Below, in pieces: positions 5,283 to 11,313 of a stretch of 11,616 bases of DNA (position 1 is the stretch's first letter; each line of letters begins with the position of its first letter). The translations under genes and the position numbers were made by a program. Source of the stretch: Actinomycetota bacterium (GTDB lineage: Bacteria > Actinomycetota > Thermoleophilia > Solirubrobacterales > Solirubrobacteraceae); contig VAWY01000183.1 of the NCBI GenBank assembly GCA_005888335.1, forward strand, positions 1 to 11,616, in the 5' to 3' direction. The notes beneath the pieces are model-generated. The model was not told the origin of the DNA and ran no database searches. It saw only the letters and a program-made list of their open reading frames with translations.

Positions 5283-6802
5283 AGCGTGGTGGCGCGGGCG
5301 CTGAGCGCGGACGCGTCCGTGCCCACGCTGACCTCGAGCCGGTAGCGCCCGGGGCGCGCGCGCTTGGCCCGCAGGTGGATCGTCTGGCGGCCCGGCGCCG
5401 TCAGGACGACGAGCTTGGTCGCCGTCGCCGTGCGAGCGCCGACCCTGATCAGCCGCAGCCGCGCGACGCTGACGCCCGCGGGCGCCGAGAACGTCGCGGT
5501 GATCCCACGGCCGCGGGCCGTTCGCGTCGAGACGCGACGCTCGACGCGCAGCGCGCCGACGCGCGGCGGGGCGGCCTTGACGGCCGTGGGCGCGGGCGCC
5601 TGGACGACGATCGGCGCGGGCGCGGGCGCCTGGATGACGACCGGCGCCGGAGCCGGCAGCGTCGCGGGCGTGCCGACGCCCATGAGCGCGATGGTCTGAG
5701 GCGGCCCCGCGTTGCTCGTGATCGACAGCGTCGCCCTGCGCGTGCCGGTCGCCTGCGGGGCGAACGTCACGGCGATCGGGCAGCTGGAGCCCGGCGCGAC
5801 GGCGCCGGCACAGCCGTTGGACGCGACCTGGAAGTCGGCGGCGTCGGCGCCGCCGATCGTCGCCGCCGTCACGGTCAGGTTGGCGGTGCCGTGGTTGCTG
5901 AGCATGACGTTCTTGGCCGGCGTGGTCGTGCCGACCTGGCGCGAGGCGTAGTCCAGCGCGGTGGCGTCGGCGATCGCGAACGGCGCCGGGGCGGGCGCGG
6001 CTCCGGCAAGCTTGCCCTGCACCAAAAACTGGCTGGTCTCGCCGACGGTCGCGGCGACGAGGCCGCCCGCGGTGAGCTCCTCGAGGCGCACGAAGTTCGT
6101 GCCCGCGGGGCTGCCGATCACGGCGTGCGGCACAGCGAAGTTGCCCACGTAGCCCGTCGGCGCGGCCGGCGCGACGGTCGGGTCCCACTGCAAGAACGCG
6201 CTGATGCGCCCGTAGTTGGCCGCGGCGAAGTCACACGGCGGCCCTAGGCAGCCGAGGTCCTCGGTCTGGTTGACGATCCCGCTGCCGTCGGCGATGACCT
6301 CGTCGACCCCGAACGGGTGGGTGACGCGGTACTTCGTTCCGGGCTTGAGCCCGCCGAAGCGAAAGCGGATGCGCCCGAACATGATCTGCTGGCCGGCGGT
6401 CGGGTCGGCCGTGGTGAAGGCCTGCTCCAGCGCGAAGCGGGCCAGGCCGATGCCGGCGTTGGGCACGGTGGCGTCGGCGAGCTGGTAGAAGGCCTCGCCG
6501 TCGGGCGTGTAGTTGCCCGGGACCGACAGCGGCTGCGTCGGGTTGGGCGCGGGCGTCTCGACGCAAAACCCGCTGGTGTCCTGACACGACATCAGGCTGA
6601 TCCCACTGCTGGCGTCGGTCACCGACGCCGGAAAGCCGAGCTGGGGGGCGTTGGGCTGGACGGTCAGCGCGGCGTCCGCCGCGGCCGGAAAGACCGCGAG
6701 GGAGGCCAGCACACCGGCGACGGCCAGGCGCGCGCCCTTGGTATTTCGCGCGCTGCTGGCCCGGCGTCCATCCCCGGAACCCGCAATGAGGCTCGAGTGC
6801 AC
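5264..6802 (-). CDS. Secreted THPFG-module protein with ASH-like domain and basic C-terminal domain
   Basis: A 512-residue protein. GTG 6800-6802 is chosen because AAGGAG (6808-6813) lies five bases upstream and a signal peptide follows (GARLAVAGVLASLAVFPAAADA, about 23-44). Residues about 46-245 match the partial protein at 1-631: SGISLMSC, GFCVE, EAFYQLADA, FGRIRFRFGGLKPGTKYRV, THPFGVDEV, CDFAAANYGRI, PTGYVGNF, GSPAGTNFVRLEEL. Residues about 275-378 form an ASPM/SPD-2/Hydin-like Ig domain of the choice-of-anchor-D type (LDYASRQVGTTTPAKNVMLSNHGT, DFQV, CPIAVTFAPQATGTRRATLSI). A Pro-Ala/Val linker (383-413) leads to the basic terminal domain (414-512), which ends TLVTLSR. Cys at 73/80, 185/190 and 331/341 suggest disulfides. 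No enzyme motif is seen; a surface-exposed structural or binding role is inferred. A 12-bp hairpin follows the stop. Confidence 0.9.
   Translation of the reverse strand: MHSSLIAGSGDGRRASSARNTKGARLAVAGVLASLAVFPAAADAALTVQPNAPQLGFPASVTDASSGISLMSCQDTSGFCVETPAPNPTQPLSVPGNYTPDGEAFYQLADATVPNAGIGLARFALEQAFTTADPTAGQQIMFGRIRFRFGGLKPGTKYRVTHPFGVDEVIADGSGIVNQTEDLGCLGPPCDFAAANYGRISAFLQWDPTVAPAAPTGYVGNFAVPHAVIGSPAGTNFVRLEELTAGGLVAATVGETSQFLVQGKLAGAAPAPAPFAIADATALDYASRQVGTTTPAKNVMLSNHGTANLTVTAATIGGADAADFQVASNGCAGAVAPGSSCPIAVTFAPQATGTRRATLSITSNAGPPQTIALMGVGTPATLPAPAPVVIQAPAPAPIVVQAPAPTAVKAAPPRVGALRVERRVSTRTARGRGITATFSAPAGVSVARLRLIRVGARTATATKLVVLTAPGRQTIHLRAKRARPGRYRLEVSVGTDASALSARATTLVTLSR
5564..5656 (-). 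repeat. Pro-Ala/Val repeat linker
   Basis: Codes for an imperfect repeat of QAPAPxPxVV-type units (VVIQAPAPAPIVVQAPAP), visible in DNA as recurring GGCGCGGGCGCCTGG blocks. It joins the ASH-like domain to the basic terminal domain. Confidence 0.8.
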
Positions 6803-6807
6803 AGAAG

Positions 6808-6813
6808 CTCCTT
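6808..6813 (-). promoter_or_regulatory. Ribosome binding site fixing a GTG start
   Basis: Minus-strand AAGGAG, five bases before GTG 6802. It decides against the 68-residue longer frame, whose extra part is Arg/Leu-rich and would bury the signal peptide. Confidence 0.75.
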
Positions 6814-6989
6814 GCTCCGTGATGTGAATCCCTGCCGAGGCCAGTCTCGCCCCCGCCCAGAACCCCGCGACACCGCGCATCACGCACTCTCGACCCCGCC
6901 TCGACGCACATTGCCTGCGCAACGAAAGTGCCGCCAAGAGCTCTGAAACGCCCAAACTGCGTCTTCGGGCGAGCAACGCGCGCGCTCGG

Positions 6990-7268
6990 CTAGGTAGTAA
7001 CGGCAAGCACCGTGCGATCGCGTCCGGGGCCGACCGCGGCCGGAATATCTCGACCCGGCGATGACCTCAGCGGCATCGAGAGAAGCGGTTCGCCCGCGAA
7101 GGCTCTGTGGAGGTCTCGGCCGGTGACCTCCTGAGCGAACAAGACGAGGCAGCCGACCCAGCGGCGGTGTGAGCGGCTCAGCGAGGACCGTGAGTCCGTC
7201 GAGTCGCTGCGGCTGTCGCCGAGCACGAAGACCGAACCGGCTGCGACCGTGACCGGGTGGAGGTCCAT
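6990..7268 (-). pseudogene. Remnant of signal peptidase I (S26 family), C-terminal part only
   Basis: A 92-codon open frame begins MDLHPVTVAAGSVFVLGD and carries GDSRSDSTDSR at 7188-7220. This matches the C-terminal conserved box of type I signal peptidases (GDNR..S.DSR), and the preceding strand fits the usual VTVP.G..FV(M/L)GD. A VTGR that may correspond to the usual V.GR follows about 21 residues later. The N-terminal membrane helix and the boxes with catalytic Ser and Lys are absent: about 16 codons before the ATG there is an in-frame stop, and the DNA beyond shows no signal-peptidase sequence. The last 40 residues are not recognisable. I read this as a truncated, non-functional fragment. 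Expression as a small protein cannot be excluded, but it could not be a peptidase. Confidence 0.6.
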
Positions 7269-7372
7269 GCCGTCGATCGCGTCGGCGTCCGGCCGATCTC
7301 CCGTTCCACGTCATCGTCGGCCCCCGAACCTCATGGGCCGCGTCGGTGCCGACCGTCGCTGCGAAGACGCGA

Positions 7373-7404
7373 GAGCCCGCGGCCGCCGGAGCGGCCGCGG
7401 GCTC
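7373..7404 (-). terminator. 14-bp GC hairpin after the first CHB_HEX_C-type gene
   Basis: GAGCCCGCGGCCGC and its exact complement (7391-7404) surround a 4-base loop, 27 bp past the stop at 7432. The T-run is weak (minus strand continues TCGCGTCTTCG). The stem core GAGCCCGCGGC is identical to that of the terminator at 11254-11284. Confidence 0.7.
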
Positions 7405-7431
7405 GTCACCGCGGGTGGTGTGGCGTGCGCG

Positions 7432-9096
7432 CTAGCGGACGCGGATGGTCCGCTTCGCGGTCACGCCGTAGTGCGTCGTGTCCTGGCCGGCGGTCACCTG
7501 GATGGTGTAGGTGCCGCGGCGCAGGGCACGGCGGGCCTTCTTGGTGCTGGGCAGGACGATCGTCATGACGCCGTCGCTGCTGACCTTGCGGACGGTCCGC
7601 GCGATCACGTGGCCGTTGCGCAGCAGGCGCACCTTGACGACCTTGGCCGTCTCCGGGGCGAAGACCACCGCGTGGATGCCGCGCTTGCGGGCCGTGCGCA
7701 GGCTCGTCCGGCCGCTGACGGTCAGCGCGTCGAGCTTGAGCTTCGGCAGCGCGACGGGCGCCGGGGCCGGCGCCGGCGCGGGCGCCGGAGCGGGCTTGGC
7801 GATCGTGTAGTCGAACGACGCGACCGAGCTGGTGTTGCCGGCGGCGTCGATCGCCACCGCCTTGATGGTCGTCGTGCTCGAGACGTCGATCGCCTTGCTG
7901 TACGCCTGGCTCGACGCGCTCGGGTCAGAGCCGTCCGTCGTGTAGCGGATCGTGCCGTCGCCCGCCTTGAGCGCCACGCTCTGGGCGGACGTGTAGGTGC
8001 CCGAGGCGACGCTCGCCGTCGGGGCGGCGGGGGCGGTCGCGTCCTTGCTGAGCAGGCCGTTGACCGTCTTGCCGGCGCCGATGCTGTACGTGCTGGCGAT
8101 CTGGATCGCGCCGTCGGCCAGGCCGGCCAGCGCGGCCGCCGGGATCGTCGCCGTCCACGTGCCCGCGCCGCTGGCCGGAGCCGCGACCGTCCGGCCGCTG
8201 GAGTCGATCAGCGTGACGGTTGTCGCGCTCGCGCCGGGCTGGGACACGCCGGTGACGGTGAGCGAGGCGCTCGTGCTGTTGATCAGCGAGCGGCTCACCG
8301 ACTTGGCCTCGTTGGGCGCATACGGCGTCCCGCAGCCCGGGACCGGGCCGGGGGTCGCGCCCGCCTCGTAGCCGACCGTCATCACCACCGGCGGATCGAC
8401 GGCGGCAAGGGCGGCCGGGTCCCAGACGATCGATGCCGTGCCGCCGGCCGCGAGGGCCAGCGAGCCCGCATCCATGCCGCTGAACGTCGCCGTCCAGTTC
8501 GTCGCGCTGCCCGCGTCCATGGCGAACGAGGCGGCGAAGCCGCGCGGGACGAGCGAGGACAGGAACTGCCCTCCGGATGAGCCGACGCCGCCGGCGAACT
8601 TGCCGGCACCGGCGGGCGCGATCTCGACGTCCAGCAGTGAGGTATCGACGCCGCTCACGGTGCCGTGGACGACCACGTTGTCGCCCACGCGGACGGGCGG
8701 CTCCGCGGTGATGTCCGGAACGGTGACCGGATCCTCACCGGCGACCGTGATGACGTCGCCGGGGAGGATCTGGGGCACGAACGCGTCCCAGCAGCCCGTC
8801 GGCGTGCCCGCAAGCGCGAGGTGGAACGAGTTGACGCCGAACTCGGCGACCGCAGGGTCGCCGTCGAAGGTCCCAGTCGCGATGGTCGCGGGACCGCGCT
8901 TGACCGTCACGGTCGCCGGCGAGAGATCGCCGGCCGTGATGTCAGCGGTGTTGTAGTTGATGGCGACGGCCGGCGCCGGGGCGCCGCCGACGGGCGCCTG
9001 CGCGCCCGCGGGTCCGGCGACCGCCGCCGACCCAAGAATGGCCGCGGTGAGGGGCGCCCAGCGCCCCACCGACCGTGGCAGCTTCAGAGGATGCAT
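7432..9096 (-). CDS. Secreted CHB_HEX_C-domain protein with Pro-Ala linker and basic C-terminal domain
   Basis: A 554-residue protein. The start is ATG 9094-9096 (MHPLKLPRSV), with AAAGG about seven bases upstream and a signal peptide (about 8-33, ending AGPAGAQA). The longer open frame upstream is Arg-rich and unlike an export signal. Residues about 40-260 are a beta-rich module shared with the gene at 9389-11047: CWDAFVPQILPGD (102-114), VTVPDI, HGTVSG and WTATFSGMD, with two matching Cys (102 and 255) that could pair. About 270-345 is an Ig-like stretch (GTWTATIPAAALAGLADG). About 355-432 matches the chitobiase/beta-hexosaminidase C-terminal-like domain (APTASVASGTYTSAQSV, IRYTTDGSDPS, IKAVAIDAAGNTS). 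A Pro-Ala linker (435-448) leads to the basic tail (452-554) ending RTIRVR. The CHB_HEX_C domain is an accessory module in glycoside hydrolases and surface proteins. No hydrolase domain is present, so this is probably a surface binding or structural protein. Confidence 0.9.
   Translation of the reverse strand: MHPLKLPRSVGRWAPLTAAILGSAAVAGPAGAQAPVGGAPAPAVAINYNTADITAGDLSPATVTVKRGPATIATGTFDGDPAVAEFGVNSFHLALAGTPTGCWDAFVPQILPGDVITVAGEDPVTVPDITAEPPVRVGDNVVVHGTVSGVDTSLLDVEIAPAGAGKFAGGVGSSGGQFLSSLVPRGFAASFAMDAGSATNWTATFSGMDAGSLALAAGGTASIVWDPAALAAVDPPVVMTVGYEAGATPGPVPGCGTPYAPNEAKSVSRSLINSTSASLTVTGVSQPGASATTVTLIDSSGRTVAAPASGAGTWTATIPAAALAGLADGAIQIASTYSIGAGKTVNGLLSKDATAPAAPTASVASGTYTSAQSVALKAGDGTIRYTTDGSDPSASSQAYSKAIDVSSTTTIKAVAIDAAGNTSSVASFDYTIAKPAPAPAPAPAPAPVALPKLKLDALTVSGRTSLRTARKRGIHAVVFAPETAKVVKVRLLRNGHVIARTVRKVSSDGVMTIVLPSTKKARRALRRGTYTIQVTAGQDTTHYGVTAKRTIRVR
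7753..7794 (-). repeat. Pro-Ala repeat linker, six dipeptides
   Basis: Six Pro-Ala pairs followed by Pro-Val, encoded by a GC-only hexamer-like tract (GCGCCGGGGCCGGCGCCGGC). The equivalent linker in the paralogue has nine pairs. Confidence 0.85.
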
Positions 9097-9145
9097 TGAT
9101 GCCTTTCGTGGAGGCTGGTTTCCACGGGCATCCTCAGGCCGCCGC
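9097..9145 (-). promoter_or_regulatory. Leader conserved with that of the tandem paralogue
   Basis: The minus strand before ATG 9096 contains AGGATGCC, CCTCCAC and GAAAGGCATCAATGCATCC. The leader at 11048-11097 has AGGATGCA, CGTCCAC and GAAAGGCCATCGATGCATC in the same order. A small GTGGA/TCCAC stem (9108-9125) lies within this copy. The conservation extends beyond the Shine-Dalgarno sequence, indicating common ancestry and possibly shared control. Confidence 0.55.
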
Positions 9146-9171
9146 GATCCCGCTTGGAGAGCAGGGATCGC
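9144..9171. promoter_or_regulatory. 8-bp dyad upstream of the CHB_HEX_C-type gene
   Basis: GCGATCCC (9144-9151) and GGGATCGC (9164-9171), perfect, with 12 bases between. It sits 48-75 bp before ATG 9096 and could be an operator or a leader stem-loop. Confidence 0.3.
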
Positions 9172-9226
9172 ACATGTCGCTTGTCGCGAAGCGCAGCGCC
9201 GCTGGTGCGTTCTCGCAGTCGAGAGG

Positions 9227-9259
9227 GGCCGGCGAGGCGGCCATCTCGCCTCGCCGGCC
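9227..9259. terminator. Perfect 13-bp GC hairpin between the tandem paralogues
   Basis: GGCCGGCGAGGCG (9227-9239) and CGCCTCGCCGGCC (9247-9259) with a 7-base loop. It follows the stop of the gene at 9389-11047 by about 130 bp and precedes the next gene, so it may be a second-line terminator. No T-tract on either strand. Confidence 0.45.
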
Positions 9260-9341
9260 GCGATTCTCCCGATTCCTGCGGTATTTCGCCGGTCGTGGCG
9301 TCTCCGCAGTTCCTGCACCGGCGTGGATGCTTCGCGCAGGA

Positions 9342-9375
9342 GCCCGCGGCCGGCGCCGGGTGCCGGACCGCGGGC
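9342..9375 (-). terminator. GC hairpin after the second CHB_HEX_C-type gene
   Basis: GCCCGCGGCCGGC (9342-9354) pairs with GCCGGACCGCGGGC (9362-9375) with one bulged base, 14 bp beyond the stop codon. The GCCCGCGG core is shared with the hairpins at 7373-7404 and 11259-11284, in the same position relative to a related gene. The T-run is missing. Confidence 0.55.
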
Positions 9376-9388
9376 CCCGTGCCGTGCG

Positions 9389-11047
9389 CTACCGGACGCG
9401 CACGGTGCGCGAGGTGGTGACGCCCAGGTTCGTCGTGCTCGTGCCGGGCGTGACGAGCAGACGGTAGGCGCCGCGGGCGAGGTGGCGCTGGCGCTTGCGG
9501 GTGCGCGGCAGCGCCACGGTCAGGACGCCGTCACCCTTGACCACGCGGACCACCTGGTCGATCGTCCTGCCCCCACGGAGCAGGCGCACCCGGACGACCT
9601 TCGCGCCGTCGGGCGCGAAGATCACCGCGTGCAGCCCATGGCGGCGCGCGCTCGACAGGGTGACGCGGGTCGGCACCGTCAGGGCGTCGAGCCGGAGCTT
9701 CGGCGCCGGCGCGGGCGCGGGCGCCGGCGCGGGAGCCGGCGCTGGGGCCGGCGCGGGCCGCGTGATCGTGTACGCGAACACGGAGACCGGGCTGGTGTTG
9801 CCGGCGGCGTCGACCGCCATCGCCTTGATCGTCCCGCTGTCGGCGAGGGTGATCGCGTTGGAGTACACCTTGCTCCCGAGGTTCGGCTCCGAGCCGTCGG
9901 TCGTGTAGTGGATCGTGCCGTCGCTGGTGCTCAGCACGATCGTCTGGGCGGAGGTGTACGCCCCCGCCGGGACGCTCGCCGTCGGGGCGGCCGGCGCGAT
10001 CGTGTCCTTGACGATGCTCAGCGTCTTGCCGTGGAAGGCGCCCGACGCGTTGGTGTAGACGGCCGAGGCCAGCAGCGTGCCCTCGGGCAGGCTGCTCGCC
10101 GGCACCGTGGCCGACCAGCTGCCGCCGGCGACGATGGCGGGCACCGCGACGGTGCCGAGCGTGAGCGTGACGGACCTGACGTTGGGGTCCGTCGTGCCGG
10201 TCACGGTGACCGGCGTCGTCGCGTTCGCCGCGTTGATCGTCTTGACGCTGGTGCCGGTCACCGCGTCGCTGCCCACCGCGGCCAGGCAGCCCGCGACCGG
10301 ACCGGCGGTGCCGGGGTTGTCGAACAGCGATCGCATCGTGATCGGGACCACCGGCGCGCCGCGACCGGCGGCGATCACCGTCGCGGCCTTCGCGGTCGCG
10401 TTGAGGCCGTTGGCGAAGTCGACGGGGGTCAGCCCGACGAAGTGCGCCGTCCAGTGCGTGGAGGCGGGAGCGTCATAGGCGATGGTGCCCGCGAAGCCCT
10501 TCGCGAGCGCGACCGACAGCTCCGCGCCGCCGTGCGTGCCGACGCTGAAGCGCGCGAGCTTGTTGTAGAGGACGCCGTCGACGGCGACGAGCGGCGCGCC
10601 CGTGATCGCATCGGCGGCCGTGCCGTGCAGGCCGATCTCGGCGCCGCCCGCGACCGGGCGGTCGACGCTGAAGTCCGGCATCGTGATGCTGTTGGTGCCG
10701 GTGGTCGCGTCGGTGACCGTCACGGTGTCGCCGGGCAGGATGTCCGGCGTGAAGCCGGTCCAGCACGCGAACGTCTCGGGCGGGAGGATGTTCGGCACGT
10801 TGAGGTTGAGGATGCCCACCCCGTCCGTGGTGCCGGTCGCGGTCGCGATCGGGACGCCGTCGCGCGTGACGGTGATGGTCTCCGCCGAACCGGACGGGAA
10901 GCCCGAGAGCGTGACCGCCCCGATGTTGTAGTCGACGTCGACGTTCGGGACGACGACGCCGGCGGCATAGGTGGGTGAGGCCAGGGCGGCGAGCCCCAGC
11001 AGCGCTGCCGCGACCGGCGCGGCACGGCGCAGTGCACGGTGATGCAT
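9389..11047 (-). CDS. Secreted CHB_HEX_C-domain protein with Pro-Ala linker and basic C-terminal domain, tandem paralogue
   Basis: A 552-residue protein. ATG 11045-11047 (MHHRALRRAAP) follows GAAAGG about eight bases upstream and starts a signal peptide (LRRAAPVAAALLGLAALASPTYA, about 6-28). A longer open frame to 11173 is Arg-rich and rejected. Residues about 30-258 match the neighbour at 7432-9096: NVDVDYNIGAVTLSGFP, CWTGFTPDILPGD (95-107), ITMPDF, HGTAAD, WTAHFVGL, and paired Cys at 95 and 254. About 275-345 is Ig-like (GGSWSATVPASSLPEGTL). About 354-428 is the chitobiase/hexosaminidase C-terminal-like domain (PTASVPAGAYTSAQTIVL, IHYTTDGSEPN, IKAMAVDAAGNTS). Nine Pro-Ala pairs (431-449) lead to the basic tail (450-552) ending RTVRVR. 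No catalytic domain is visible; an extracellular binding or structural role is inferred. It has its own leader with helically spaced repeats and lies between two terminator-like hairpins, so it is probably transcribed alone. Confidence 0.92.
   Translation of the reverse strand: MHHRALRRAAPVAAALLGLAALASPTYAAGVVVPNVDVDYNIGAVTLSGFPSGSAETITVTRDGVPIATATGTTDGVGILNLNVPNILPPETFACWTGFTPDILPGDTVTVTDATTGTNSITMPDFSVDRPVAGGAEIGLHGTAADAITGAPLVAVDGVLYNKLARFSVGTHGGAELSVALAKGFAGTIAYDAPASTHWTAHFVGLTPVDFANGLNATAKAATVIAAGRGAPVVPITMRSLFDNPGTAGPVAGCLAAVGSDAVTGTSVKTINAANATTPVTVTGTTDPNVRSVTLTLGTVAVPAIVAGGSWSATVPASSLPEGTLLASAVYTNASGAFHGKTLSIVKDTIAPAAPTASVPAGAYTSAQTIVLSTSDGTIHYTTDGSEPNLGSKVYSNAITLADSGTIKAMAVDAAGNTSPVSVFAYTITRPAPAPAPAPAPAPAPAPAPKLRLDALTVPTRVTLSSARRHGLHAVIFAPDGAKVVRVRLLRGGRTIDQVVRVVKGDGVLTVALPRTRKRQRHLARGAYRLLVTPGTSTTNLGVTTSRTVRVR
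9701..9757 (-). repeat. Pro-Ala repeat linker, nine dipeptides
   Basis: Nine Pro-Ala pairs plus Pro, encoded by a GC-only tract of GCCGGC/GCGGGC hexamers. Such tracts can gain or lose units by slippage without shifting frame. Confidence 0.88.
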
Positions 11048-11174
11048 CGATGGCCTTTCAGGGTTGTGGACGGCCTTTGCGGTGCATCCTGCGCTGCGCG
11101 CGGCGCCGCGCCGAGGGCAGGGAGCGCCATCGTTTCGCGACGGCGCGTTCACTCGCCTCGGCGATTTCTGCAAC

Positions 11175-11237
11175 TCGTGAAGTTCGTACGCGGTTCGTGA
11201 AGATCGCTTTCACAAAGCGCACGGTTCGTGCACAAAG
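11175..11237 (-). promoter_or_regulatory. Helically spaced direct repeats in the leader of the gene at 9389-11047
   Basis: TCGTGAAG occurs at 11175-11182 and 11195-11202, 20 bp apart, and TCGTG again at 11226-11230, 31 bp further. CGGTTCGTG and CACAAAG each occur twice (11191/11222 and 11211/11231). Spacings near two and three helical turns suggest binding sites for one regulator about 130-190 bp before ATG 11047. The regulator is unknown. Confidence 0.4.
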
Positions 11238-11253
11238 ATGACCGTCCGATGAC

Positions 11254-11284
11254 AAAAAGAGCCCGCGGCGCAGGCCGCGGGCTC
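11254..11284 (-). terminator. Intrinsic terminator with T-tract
   Basis: On the minus strand a perfect 11-bp stem (GAGCCCGCGGC and GCCGCGGGCTC, 4-base loop) is followed directly by TTTTT (11258-11254), 29 bp past the stop at 11314. It ends the transcript entering from the right and isolates the gene at 9389-11047. Confidence 0.9.
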
Positions 11285-11313
11285 GTTGTTCGCCTGGGTG
11301 CGGTGGCGGCCGG

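Larger units (their letters stand above)
6803..7431. other. 629-bp gap without an intact gene
   Basis: Between the THPFG/ASH gene (start 6802) and the end of the gene at 7432-9096. It contains the leader of the former (6803 to about 6989), the signal peptidase remnant (6990-7268) and a terminator hairpin (7373-7404). I could not find a convincing promoter in 6803-6989. Nothing recognisable lies in 7269-7372. Confidence 0.6.

Noticed and set aside
5564..5656. Repeats at the linker regions as a possible CRISPR or intergenic repeat array
   Set aside because: The repeats keep the reading frame, encode Pro-Ala/Val linkers and have no spacers.
5175..6188. Extension of the cupredoxin gene upstream to 6188
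   Set aside because: The extra 338 codons overlap the THPFG/ASH gene in another frame and lack coding character; ATG 5174 has a good ribosome binding site and a signal peptide.
5216..6247. Long plus-strand open frame antisense to the THPFG/ASH gene
   Set aside because: Composition is Arg/Gly/Ala-Asp repeats without fold or motif, opposite a gene with signal peptide, ribosome binding site and recognisable domains.
6880..7314. 144-codon minus-strand open frame in the gap
   Set aside because: It overlaps the signal peptidase remnant in another frame and shows no motif, signal or ribosome binding site.
7249..8580. 443-codon plus-strand open frame antisense to the gene at 7432-9096
   Set aside because: Arg/Asp/Gly-rich mirror of a real gene; no motif and no export or binding feature.
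9097..9318. Upstream extension of the gene at 7432-9096 to 9318
   Set aside because: The 74 added residues are Arg-rich, unlike an export signal, and run through two dyads; the ATG at 9096 has the leader shared with its paralogue.
8957..10978. 673-codon plus-strand open frame antisense to the gene at 9389-11047
   Set aside because: Same low-complexity Arg/Asp/Gly pattern, opposite a gene with clear domains; starts inside the neighbouring gene.
11048..11173. Upstream extension of the gene at 9389-11047 to 11173
   Set aside because: The added residues are Arg/Pro-rich and precede a complete signal peptide; the ATG at 11047 matches the paralogue's start context.
11195..11215. GTGAA/TTCAC dyad as a CRP-type site
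   Set aside because: The half-site spacing is longer than the CRP consensus of six bases between TGTGA and TCACA; the direct repeats are the more convincing pattern.
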